A DNA stretch of 64,000 nucleotides from Hephaestia sp. MAHUQ-44 (GTDB taxonomy: Bacteria; Pseudomonadota; Alphaproteobacteria; Sphingomonadales; Sphingomonadaceae): the NCBI RefSeq assembly GCF_023806085.1, contig NZ_JAMSLX010000004.1:124001-188000 (forward strand), in the 5' to 3' direction. Each line of letters starts with the position of its first letter. Positions within the stretch are counted from its first letter, which is position 1. The notes under the pieces are model-generated. The model worked only from the letters and a program-made list of their open reading frames with translations, was not told the DNA's origin and did not search any database. Shown here in pieces: positions 1 to 7,742 of the stretch. The position numbers and the translations under genes are program-made.

Positions 1-275
1 GGCTTGTCGATCACGACATGCTTGCCTGCCATGATCGCGGCACGAGCCAGCGGGGCGTGGGTGGTATTGGGGGTCGCAACGACGATGAGGTCGATGTCGG
101 GATCGGCGATCACCGCGTCCGCGCTTGCCACGCGCGCTTCTGGCCAGCAGTGCGCGATCTCGTCGCGTCGCGACGATCCGATCGCGGTGAGCACGAGGCT
201 GTCGACCGCATCGATGAGCGGTGCATGGAAGGCGCTGCCGGCAAGCCCGAAGCCAATCAAACCCGTGCGTATCAT
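1..275 (-). CDS. Gfo/Idh/MocA family oxidoreductase, N-terminal part (cut by window edge)
   Basis: Only the first 91 codons lie in the window; the gene runs off the left edge. The protein opens with MIRTGLIGFGLAGSAFHAPL, a Rossmann-fold NAD(P)-binding start, and reaches VVATPNTTHAPLA and HVVIDKP, where DKP replaces the usual EKP motif of the family. The pattern resembles the YdgJ-type branch, which oxidises or reduces sugars and cyclitols. It diverges from the TonB receptor across about 320 bp. An NAD-dependent sugar dehydrogenase acting on a released monosaccharide is plausible, and D-apiose dehydrogenase belongs to this superfamily, but the substrate cannot be read from this fragment. The start at 275 is inferred from homology; no clear Shine-Dalgarno is visible. 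Confidence 0.85.
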   Translation of the reverse strand, partial: MIRTGLIGFGLAGSAFHAPLIDAVDSLVLTAIGSSRRDEIAHCWPEARVASADAVIADPDIDLIVVATPNTTHAPLARAAIMAGKHVVIDK

Positions 276-594
276 GCGCGTGCTTATGGGCGACCGGTGG
301 CAATGGCGCAAACGGGCAACAAGCCTTGCGTGGTCGGATGACAGCGTGATGACGTATCGCCGCGCTGATGGGCTCGCGACAGGGATGGCATGTCTCGATT
401 TTGCGTCGATAGTGGCATCTAAGCCACACCTTGGCGCCAAAATTAAACGATAATTATCAGGCTCTTGTCCTCGCACTGGGGTGCGCGGGGGCTTCTGCGG
501 GCGCGGACGTCGGCATTGGGGCTTGATCGTCTAAAATAGTATTATATACACGCCGCCAATAGCTTTAGTTGTAGTTCTCGTGGGGAGGTTCCTA
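276..594. promoter_or_regulatory. Divergent intergenic region between oxidoreductase and TonB receptor
   Basis: About 320 bp without a credible gene. It must hold the promoters of both divergent genes. The left two thirds are GC-rich and featureless to the eye. An AT-rich patch near 531-550 contains the TATNATA-type motif listed separately. A strong Shine-Dalgarno, GGGGAGG at 582-588, precedes the receptor ATG. Confidence 0.6.
538..550. promoter_or_regulatory. AT-rich TATNATA-type motif upstream of TonB receptor
   Basis: The sequence agTATTATATaca stands out in a GC-rich region about 45 bp before the receptor start. It could be a -10 region or an operator half-site. Similar patches occur before several other transcription units in the window. 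The shared-operator reading is inference. Confidence 0.35.
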
Positions 595-3177
595 ATGAAC
601 GTGATTACCCGCGCCCTGACCGGCGCAGCGACCCTGGCAATTGTCGGCGGCATGTCCGCCACGGCGTTCGCCCAGGAGGTCGATCAGGCCGACGACGCGA
701 TCGTCGTCACCGGCATTCGCGCCAGCCTCGAATCGGCGCAGGAGCGCAAGCGCACGGCCGACGCGATCGTCGATTCGATCGTCGCCGACGATATCGGCAA
801 GCTGCCCGACAGCAATACCACCGAAGCGTTGCAGCGCATTTCCGGCATCCAGGTCGGCCGCGACCGCGGTGAAGGCGGGTCGGTGGCGATTCGTGGCCTC
901 ACCCAGGTCCTCACCACGATGAACGGTCGTGACATTTTCACGGCTGGCGGTGGTCGTGGTTTCAATCTCCAGGACTTCCCGTCCGAATTGCTCGGCGGCA
1001 TCGATGTCTACAAGACGCCGACGGCCGATCTGATCGAGGGCGGCATCGGCGGCGTGATCGACCTGCGTACGCGCAAGCCGCTCGATTTTGACGGTTTCGC
1101 CCTCAGCGGCAGCGTTCGTGGCCGCTACGAGACGCTCGCGAAGAAGGTCGACCCGCTGGTTTCGGCGCTGATCAGCGATCGCTGGAATGTCGGCGGCGGC
1201 GAGATGGGTGTGCTGTTGAGCGGCTCGTTCCAGGAGCGTTCGTTCCGTTCGGACGTCATTTCGAACGGTGCGCCGTCGCTGCGCAGCGATGTCATCGCGG
1301 GGCAGAAGGTTTATACGCCCAATGGTGATTATGAGCCGCTCATCAACGGCAAGCGTCGCCGTATCGGTCTTCAGGGTGCGTTCCAGTGGAAGCCGAACCC
1401 CGATCTCGAGATTTTCGCCGAGGCGGGCTATCAGGAATTCCGCTCGCTCCAGCAGCAGCGCGGGCTGAATAATCCGACCAACGGCCGCGCCGTCGAGCCC
1501 GGCAGCGTGACCCTTTACGATGGGACGGATCACTTCAAGTCGGGGACGTTCCTCAACGTTCCGATCACCACCTATGGTGTCCAGCGCGATACCTATGACA
1601 AGAACCAGCAATATTCGATTGGTGCCAAGCAGCATTTTGGCGAATCGTCGATTTCGGCTGAGTTCACGTACCAGAAGTCGACCAATGAGCTCTATTATTC
1701 GGAGCTCGATCTCGCCACGGTGCTGCCGAAGTTGACGATCGACACGAGCGGCAAGGTGCCCTCGGCGCTGGTCAGCGGTATCGATCTGTCCGACATCAAC
1801 AATTACACTGTCGGGCCGCTGACGCGCAGCGAGAACCACTATAAGGGCGATTCCTACGCCGGGCGTGTCGACGGCGATTTCAAGATCGACAGCGGTTTCC
1901 TGACGAATTTCAAGACGGGCGTTCGCTATCAGAAGCTCAGCACGTCGTTCGATCCGATCCGCTTCTATCAGGCGCCGGCCGCCGGGACCTCTGCTGCCCC
2001 GTTTGCCGACCTGTTCGAATCGATGCCGTTCAAAAACTATTTCGGCGGGACGTCGCGGCTTGAGCACGATTATCTGACGGCGATCACGTCCAATCTCGGC
2101 AACGCCGCAGATTGGGAAAAGGTACGGCAGGCGATCGGCCTGACCAACAAGCCGGCGGTCGATCCGAAGTCGGTTTACGATATGACTGAGGAAACCGTGG
2201 CTGGTTATGCTCAGCTGGTATTCGGAACCAGCGGCGCGTTGCCGATCGACGGCAACGTCGGTGTTCGCGTGGTCAAGACGCAGCTTGATATCAACGGCAA
2301 CCAGAGCGTTGGCGGTGTGATTCAGCCTGCGATTTACAGCACCGATTATGTGAGCGTGCTGCCGAGCGCCAATATGCGCGTGCGGTTCACCGATCAGCTC
2401 CAGCTTCGCCTCGCGGCGTCGCAGTCGCTGACGCGGCCGAACTTCAGCCAGCTGTCGCCGGCGCTCACGCTGGTGCCGGCCCAGGGCCAGGGATCGGGCG
2501 GCAACCCGAATCTGAAGCCGCTGCGCGCCGACGCGCTCGATGCCTCGCTTGAATATTATTTCTCGGGCACGGGCTCGCTGTATCTCGCCGGCTTCTACCG
2601 CAAGGTGAAGGGCTTCGTGTTCACCAATGGTAACACGCAGACGATCGACGGTATCGAATACGTCATCACGCAGCCGACCAACGGCAAAAACGGGGAGATC
2701 AAGGGCCTCGAAGTCGGTGGTCAGACGTTCTTCGACTTCCTGCCGGGCCCGTTCAACGGTTTTGGTATCCAGGCGAACTACACCTATGTCGACAGCTCGA
2801 CGCCAGCGATCATCGCAACGGAACTGACCCCGTTGCCCGGCCTTTCGAAGCACAGCTTCAACCTTGCCGGCTTGTACGAGAAGGGTGGTCTGTCGGCGCG
2901 TGTTGCCTACAATTATCGCTCGAAATATCTGGGCAGCATCTACGGTCTGAGCCTCGGGGCCGGCGTGGCTCCGGAACTCCTGCCGGTTTATACCAAGGGC
3001 TATGGCTGGCTTGATGCGTCGATCGGCTACGACATCACCAAGCAGATCACCGTGACGCTCGAGGGCAGCAATCTGCTGCAGCGGCGTGAGTTCACTTATT
3101 ATGGCTCGCCGACCCGGCCGAATGGCCGCTCGATCGATGACCGGCAGATCATGGCCGGCATCCGCTTCAAGCTGTAA
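595..3177 (+). CDS. TonB-dependent receptor (outer-membrane glycan/glycoside importer)
   Basis: 860 aa. A Sec signal peptide ends near residue 26 (ATAFAQ), followed by a TonB-box-like stretch DDAIVVTG, a plug domain (about residues 40-170, with KLPDSNTTEALQRISGIQV and IRGLTQV) and a 22-strand barrel ending in aromatic/basic GIRFKL. This is the sphingomonad/Caulobacter sugar-receptor type that works without a SusD partner. It would bind an oligosaccharide or glycoside and import it with TonB-ExbBD energy. The start is the ATG at 595 because GGGGAGG lies just before it; a GTG at 580 overlaps that Shine-Dalgarno. A hairpin terminator follows, then the GH43-like/GH140/GH127 genes. It is a paralogue of the receptor at 50249. 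The substrate is inferred from context only. Confidence 0.93.
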   Translation: MNVITRALTGAATLAIVGGMSATAFAQEVDQADDAIVVTGIRASLESAQERKRTADAIVDSIVADDIGKLPDSNTTEALQRISGIQVGRDRGEGGSVAIRGLTQVLTTMNGRDIFTAGGGRGFNLQDFPSELLGGIDVYKTPTADLIEGGIGGVIDLRTRKPLDFDGFALSGSVRGRYETLAKKVDPLVSALISDRWNVGGGEMGVLLSGSFQERSFRSDVISNGAPSLRSDVIAGQKVYTPNGDYEPLINGKRRRIGLQGAFQWKPNPDLEIFAEAGYQEFRSLQQQRGLNNPTNGRAVEPGSVTLYDGTDHFKSGTFLNVPITTYGVQRDTYDKNQQYSIGAKQHFGESSISAEFTYQKSTNELYYSELDLATVLPKLTIDTSGKVPSALVSGIDLSDINNYTVGPLTRSENHYKGDSYAGRVDGDFKIDSGFLTNFKTGVRYQKLSTSFDPIRFYQAPAAGTSAAPFADLFESMPFKNYFGGTSRLEHDYLTAITSNLGNAADWEKVRQAIGLTNKPAVDPKSVYDMTEETVAGYAQLVFGTSGALPIDGNVGVRVVKTQLDINGNQSVGGVIQPAIYSTDYVSVLPSANMRVRFTDQLQLRLAASQSLTRPNFSQLSPALTLVPAQGQGSGGNPNLKPLRADALDASLEYYFSGTGSLYLAGFYRKVKGFVFTNGNTQTIDGIEYVITQPTNGKNGEIKGLEVGGQTFFDFLPGPFNGFGIQANYTYVDSSTPAIIATELTPLPGLSKHSFNLAGLYEKGGLSARVAYNYRSKYLGSIYGLSLGAGVAPELLPVYTKGYGWLDASIGYDITKQITVTLEGSNLLQRREFTYYGSPTRPNGRSIDDRQIMAGIRFKL

Positions 3178-3184
3178 TCAAACG

Positions 3185-3222
3185 GGGCGGGCAGCTTAAC
3201 GATATGGCTGCCCGCCCATTTT
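3185..3222 (+). terminator. Rho-independent terminator after TonB receptor
   Basis: An 11-bp perfect stem (GGGCGGGCAGC at 3185-3195 pairing with 3207-3217), an 11-nt loop and a short T-run. It begins 7 bp after the receptor stop codon. Confidence 0.8.
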
Positions 3223-3294
3223 GACAGCGACGATGAAGCTTCAACGATATCCAGGTGGTTAGTGTCCGTTTCACGCTTTAATTCCCTCCACACC

Positions 3295-3327
3295 TCCCCC
3301 GCGGCTTCGGTCGCGGGGGATTTTTTT
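3295..3327 (+). terminator. Terminator-like hairpin overlapping the RBS of the next gene
   Basis: TCCCCCGCG at 3295-3303 pairs with CGCGGGGGA at 3312-3320. The stem is capped by a C(TTCG)G tetraloop and followed by seven T residues at 3321-3327, with the ATG of the next gene at 3328. The 3' arm GGGGGA is the only Shine-Dalgarno candidate for that gene. The structure could therefore terminate transcription and also hide the ribosome site. See findings. Confidence 0.7.
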
Positions 3328-4377
3328 ATGTCTCGGCGAGGGCTCCTCGCGGGGGTGGGCGCGGGGGTTGGGTTGGCGGCCGTTCCGGCGCTGGCACGGC
3401 CCGCGGCGGTCGATATCGCGCCCTACCGGACGCCCTACAAATTGGGCCGGCTGGTGGTGAGCCGTTCCGATGATCCCACGGCATTCGATTCGAAATTCGT
3501 CGATGCGCCGCTGGTAATCCGCGGTCCCGACCGCTTCTACATGTATTTCTACGGCTTCGACGGCATCGGCTATCAAACCGGGCTGGCCGAATCCGATGAT
3601 CTGATTACCTGGCGCAAGCGCGGCCTCGCGCTCGGGCGCGACCTGTCGTCGCCGATCACGCGCTACAATGTGGCGATGTCGTCGATCCTGCGCGAGCCCG
3701 ATCTCCACGCCAAGGGCCGGCCGATCAAGGTCAACGGCCGCTATCTGGCGAGTTGGAATGCCTATCCGCAGCCCGGCATGGAAGAAGGCCCCGCCGTGAT
3801 CGGTCTCGCCTGGAGCGACGACCTGATCAACTGGGAGCGCGACGATACGCCGATCCTGCGGCCCGAAGACGGTGCCGATTGGGAGCGCGCCGGGCTCTAT
3901 CGCTCGTATCTGATCCGCGATCGCGGCACTTATTATCTGTTCTACAACGCCAAGAATCACGACACGCCCTGGCTCGAACAGATGGGGGTGGCGACCTCGC
4001 GCGATCTCAAGACGTGGACGCGCCATGCCGGCAACCCGATCCTCAAGGTCGGCGAGCCCGGATCGAACGATGCGCGGTTCGTCGCCAACCCAAGCGTGTT
4101 TCGACACAAGGGCAAGTGGATCATGTATTATTACGGTTATACCTCGCGGCGCGGCGCGCGCGATCTGCTCGCGATCGGGCGCACTCCGTTCGCGTTCGAG
4201 AAGGTCGCCGAGCCGATGATCGACCGTGGCGCCCCCGGCAGCATCGATGAAACCCACGCGCACAAACCGTCGGTGATCTATCACGACGGCGCGCTCTATC
4301 ATTTCTACGCGGCGGTCGCGGGGCAATATCCCGACGAGGATCGCGGCGTAACGATCGCGCGGTCGAAACCATGGTAA
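3328..4377 (+). CDS. Five-bladed beta-propeller glycoside hydrolase (GH43/GH32-like), Tat-exported
   Basis: 349 aa. The twin-arginine signal (MSRRGLLAGVGAGVGLA...ALA) makes the ATG at 3328 the likely start, although the frame is open back to a GTG at 3262. The mature protein shows propeller repeats such as RFYMYFYGFDGIGYQTGLAESDDLITW, IGLAWSDDLINWERDD, YYLFYNAKNH and GKWIMYYYGY. These are typical of clan GH-F/J-type enzymes that release arabinose, xylose or related residues. I cannot assign a subfamily. The next gene, GH140, begins 7 bp inside its end, so the two are translationally coupled. The expected site of action is the periplasm. Expression may be limited by the hairpin just upstream. 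Confidence 0.7.
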   Translation: MSRRGLLAGVGAGVGLAAVPALARPAAVDIAPYRTPYKLGRLVVSRSDDPTAFDSKFVDAPLVIRGPDRFYMYFYGFDGIGYQTGLAESDDLITWRKRGLALGRDLSSPITRYNVAMSSILREPDLHAKGRPIKVNGRYLASWNAYPQPGMEEGPAVIGLAWSDDLINWERDDTPILRPEDGADWERAGLYRSYLIRDRGTYYLFYNAKNHDTPWLEQMGVATSRDLKTWTRHAGNPILKVGEPGSNDARFVANPSVFRHKGKWIMYYYGYTSRRGARDLLAIGRTPFAFEKVAEPMIDRGAPGSIDETHAHKPSVIYHDGALYHFYAAVAGQYPDEDRGVTIARSKPW

Positions 4378-5789
4378 GCCGGATGTTGCGCCGTCTCGCG
4401 CTGGCCGCCACGATCGCGGCGTTTCCGGCGGCGGCGATGGGGGCCCCCGCCGCGGCTGACCCCGCGCCGATGCCGTGGCTCAACGTCTCGGCCGAAGGGC
4501 GCTATCTCAGCGCCGACGGCAAGCCGTTCTTCTGGATGGGCGATACCGGCTGGCTGATGCTCTCGCGCCTCACGCGTGAGGAGACCGAGCAATATTATGC
4601 CAAGCGCGCGGCGCAGGGCTTCAACGTCATCCAGGTGATGGTGATCCACACCGCCGAGATGCGCAGCCGCTATGGCGCGGTCGCGCTCGAAGACGGCGAT
4701 CCGGCGCGGCCGATCGTCACCCCGGGCAGCGATCCCGCACGGCCGGGCGAATATGATTATTGGGACCATCTCGACTGGGCGGTTGAGCGTGCGGCGGCGC
4801 ATGGATTGTATCTGGCGCTGGTGCCCGTCTGGGGCTCGGTCACCGCGACCGGCAAGGTGACGCCGGCGAGCGCCGCCGTTTATGGTCGCTTTCTTGCCGA
4901 GCGCTACGGCAAGCATCCCAACATCATCTGGCTCAACGGCGGCGACACGCTTGCCGATGAACACACTGAGATGTGGCAGACGCTGGGCCGCACGATCAAG
5001 CTGATCGACCCGCGGCATCTGATGACCTTCCATCCGTTCGGCCGCACCGATTCGTCGTGGACCTTCCACCGCGAGGCGTGGCTCGATTTCAACATGTTCC
5101 AATCGGGCCACAAGAGCTACGATCAGGAAGAGCCTGGCGCACGCAGCGAAGATAACTGGCGCTTCGTCGCCGAGGATCTGGCGCTCGGGCCGGTCAAGCC
5201 GACGATCGACGGCGAGCCGTCGTACGAAAACATCCCTTATGGGCTGCACGACGTGACCGCGCCGCGCTGGGGCGCCGCCGATGCGCGCCGTTATGCGTGG
5301 TGGGGTGTGTTCGCCGGGGCGATGGGGCATACCTATGGCGAAAACAGCGTCATGCAGATGTTCGTGCCCGGCCGCGACAAGCCATCTTATGGGGCCGCGT
5401 TGCGTTGGGACGAGGCGCTCGACGCGCCCGGCGCCACGCAGATGCGGCATCTCAAGACGTTGATGCTGTCGCGCCCCTATTTCGAGCGCGTGCCCGATCA
5501 GTCGCTGATTCTGGATAATGGCGAGCGCTATGAGCGCGTGCTCGCGACGCGCGGGCGCGATTACATGATGGCGTACAGCTATACCGGTCGCTCGTTCCGG
5601 GTCCGGCTCGGCGCGATCGAGGGCCAGCAGCTCCGCGCGGCCTGGTATTCGCCGCAGACCGGCGCGACCCAGCCGATCGGCACCATCGCCAATCGTGGCG
5701 AGCGGCGCTTCGTGCCGCCCGGCACGCCCGCGCCCGGCAACGACTGGGTGCTGCTGCTCGACGATAGCAAGACCAAGAGGCTTCCATGA
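4371..5789 (+). CDS. GH140-type glycoside hydrolase, putative apiosidase
   Basis: 472 aa. A Sec signal peptide (AAMGAPAAA) is followed by a DUF4038-type (beta/alpha)8 barrel with WMGDTGWLMLSRLTREE near residues 55-72, and a C-terminal collagen-binding-like beta domain (about 385-470). Candidate catalytic residues are Asp192 in IIWLNGGDT and Glu282 in TIDGEPSYENIPY, matching the Asp/Glu pair known for GH140. The founding member of GH140 releases D-apiose from rhamnogalacturonan II side chains. The gene lies between two overlapping glycosidase genes. The D-apionate enzymes elsewhere in the window fit this activity. Apiose specificity is inferred from family and context. Confidence 0.82.
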   Translation: MVSRMLRRLALAATIAAFPAAAMGAPAAADPAPMPWLNVSAEGRYLSADGKPFFWMGDTGWLMLSRLTREETEQYYAKRAAQGFNVIQVMVIHTAEMRSRYGAVALEDGDPARPIVTPGSDPARPGEYDYWDHLDWAVERAAAHGLYLALVPVWGSVTATGKVTPASAAVYGRFLAERYGKHPNIIWLNGGDTLADEHTEMWQTLGRTIKLIDPRHLMTFHPFGRTDSSWTFHREAWLDFNMFQSGHKSYDQEEPGARSEDNWRFVAEDLALGPVKPTIDGEPSYENIPYGLHDVTAPRWGAADARRYAWWGVFAGAMGHTYGENSVMQMFVPGRDKPSYGAALRWDEALDAPGATQMRHLKTLMLSRPYFERVPDQSLILDNGERYERVLATRGRDYMMAYSYTGRSFRVRLGAIEGQQLRAAWYSPQTGATQPIGTIANRGERRFVPPGTPAPGNDWVLLLDDSKTKRLP

Positions 5790-7612
5790 TTTCACGCCGC
5801 ACGATGTTGATGGGTGCCTCGGCGCTGGCGTCGACGCCCATTTACGCGGGCGTCGCGAATGCCGCCGCGGCAACGGCGACGCGCGATCCCTATCTGCAGC
5901 CCGGCGGCGTGCGTACGCTCGGTGAGTTCGATTACGATCAGGTGGATCTGCTCGAAGGCCCCGCGCTGACGCAGCGCGAGATGACGATGGCGGTCGTCCA
6001 GACCGTGCCCGAGGACAATCTGCTCAAGGTGTTCCGGCGCGAGGCGAAGCTGCCCGCGCCCGGCCTCGATATGGGCGGCTGGTACGATGGGCAGCACGGT
6101 GGCGGTGGCGGCGGCATTTTCGGTCAATGGGTGTCGGGGCTGTCGCGTTATGCCAAAACCACGGGATCGAAGGCCGCGCGTGACAAGGTCGGCCGGTTGC
6201 TCGATGGCTATGCGCTCACCGTCGCGGGCGACGGCGGGATGCTCGCCGGCCCGTGGGGCGAAGGCGCCTATTTCTACGACAAGATGGTGTGCGGCTGCGT
6301 CGATGCCGCCGAACATGCGGGCTATCGCCACGCCTGGCCGCTGCTCAACCGCGTCACCGATCTCGTCCATCCCCGCTTGCCCGAAAAGGCGCTCAACCGC
6401 GACGAGCAGATCGCGCGCAAGATGCGGCGGACCAACGACGAGAGCTACACGATCCCCGAGAACCAGTTCCTCGCCTGGCGGCGCAGCGGCGACGCGCGCT
6501 ACAAGGCGATTGCCCAACAGTTCCTGATGGACGATAGCTTCTTCGATCCGCTCGCGGCCGACCAGAACGTGCTGCCGGGCCTGCACGCTTATAGCCACGT
6601 CAACGCGCTGTGTTCGGGGGTGCAGGCGTATCTGACGCTCGGCGACGAGAAATATCTGACCGCGGTCACCAATGCATTCCGAATGATCGAGGAGCAGAGC
6701 TGGGCGTCGGGCGGCTGGGGGCCGGGCGAATTCTTCATCAAGCCGGGCTCGGGCGAACTGGCCGAAACGCTGTTCCGCAATTTCAAGTCGAGCTTCGAGA
6801 CGGTGTGCGGCGCCTATGCGCACTTCAAGCTGACCCGCTATCTGCTGCGGATTACCAAGGATCCGCATTATGGCGACAGCATGGAGCGCGTGTTCTACAA
6901 CACCGTGCTCGGTGCGATGCCGCTCCTGGCTGACGGCAGCGCCTTTTATTATTCGGATTATAAGCTCCATACCGGCAAGAAGATCTATTACGGCGCCAAA
7001 TGGCCGTGCTGCGCGGGCACGCTGCCGCAGGTCGTCAACGATTATGCGATCAGCGCCTATCTGCACGATACCGACGGCGTCTATGTGAACCTCTATCTGC
7101 CGTCGCGCGTGGCGTGGACGCAAGGCGGCGCCAAGGTCGCGCTCGAACAGCGCACCGATTATCCGGTCGGTTCGCAATCGACGCTGGCGCTGTCGGTCTC
7201 GCGCCCGACGCGGTTCGTGCTGCGCTTGCGCGTGCCGGGCTGGGCGACCGGCGGGGCGACGATCAGCATCAACGGCGAGCGTTTTGCAGGTGCCGCCGAC
7301 GCGGGCAGCTTCGCCACGATCGACCGCGTGTGGCGCGAGGGCGATCGGGTGACGATCGACCTGCCGATGACGGTGCGGCTCCAGCCGATCGACGCCGAGC
7401 ATCCCAATCTGTGCGCGTTGCTGCGCGGGCCACTGGTGCTCCACGGCATCGGCCCGCAAGGAGGCATTCCGCGCCGCGCGTTCGAGACGCTCAAGCAGGT
7501 ATCGTCCGGCCCGCCGCAATGGACGCTGGAGGCCACCGCGGGCACGCTGCGGCTGCGGCCGTTCGCCTATCTGCATGACGAGGAATATGTGAGCTACTTC
7601 TCGGTCACCTGA
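5786..7612 (+). CDS. DUF1680/GH127-family glycoside hydrolase, putative beta-L-arabinofuranosidase-type
   Basis: 608 aa. A Tat signal (MISRRTMLMGASALA) is followed by the (alpha/alpha)6 barrel of PF07944 and a C-terminal beta-sandwich. The zinc/nucleophile region is recognisable: a Glu and Cys in SSFETVCGAY (about 338 and 341) and the Cys pair in KWPCCAG (about 408-409). In characterised GH127 the second of the paired cysteines is the nucleophile. The Glu-x-x-Cys spacing is one residue longer than in the archetype. Members of the family cleave beta-L-arabinofuranose or, in rhamnogalacturonan II, aceric acid. The ATG overlaps the GH140 stop by 4 bp, and the operon ends at the strong hairpin downstream. 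It is a paralogue of the gene at 39651. Confidence 0.85.
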   Translation: MISRRTMLMGASALASTPIYAGVANAAAATATRDPYLQPGGVRTLGEFDYDQVDLLEGPALTQREMTMAVVQTVPEDNLLKVFRREAKLPAPGLDMGGWYDGQHGGGGGGIFGQWVSGLSRYAKTTGSKAARDKVGRLLDGYALTVAGDGGMLAGPWGEGAYFYDKMVCGCVDAAEHAGYRHAWPLLNRVTDLVHPRLPEKALNRDEQIARKMRRTNDESYTIPENQFLAWRRSGDARYKAIAQQFLMDDSFFDPLAADQNVLPGLHAYSHVNALCSGVQAYLTLGDEKYLTAVTNAFRMIEEQSWASGGWGPGEFFIKPGSGELAETLFRNFKSSFETVCGAYAHFKLTRYLLRITKDPHYGDSMERVFYNTVLGAMPLLADGSAFYYSDYKLHTGKKIYYGAKWPCCAGTLPQVVNDYAISAYLHDTDGVYVNLYLPSRVAWTQGGAKVALEQRTDYPVGSQSTLALSVSRPTRFVLRLRVPGWATGGATISINGERFAGAADAGSFATIDRVWREGDRVTIDLPMTVRLQPIDAEHPNLCALLRGPLVLHGIGPQGGIPRRAFETLKQVSSGPPQWTLEATAGTLRLRPFAYLHDEEYVSYFSVT

Positions 7613-7632
7613 CCCGGACGGCTCCCAGGCGG

Positions 7633-7679
7633 AAACAAGAAACGGCGGCGCGATTATCTCGCGCCGCCGTTTCTTGTTT
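7633..7679. terminator. Bidirectional terminator between convergent operons
   Basis: A perfect 21-bp inverted repeat (7633-7653 with 7659-7679) with a 5-nt loop. The GC core is flanked by an A-rich left arm and a T-rich right arm, so it can stop transcription from the GH127 operon on the plus strand and the GH106 operon on the minus strand. Confidence 0.9.
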
Positions 7680-7742
7680 GTCGGCAGGTCGTGCTCGGGG
7701 CCGGCTGCCATCGCCGTGACGATGGCGGCCGGCCCCGGACGC

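Noticed and set aside
592..2853. Long minus-strand open frame opposite TonB receptor 1 (753 codons)
   Set aside because: It is antisense to a receptor with clear domains, is rich in Arg/Ala/Leu as expected of high-GC shadow frames, and has no recognisable motifs.
3262..3327. Upstream GTG start giving 22 extra residues to the beta-propeller glycosidase
   Set aside because: The extension runs through a terminator hairpin and would bury the Tat signal inside the protein; the ATG at 3328 fits the export signal.
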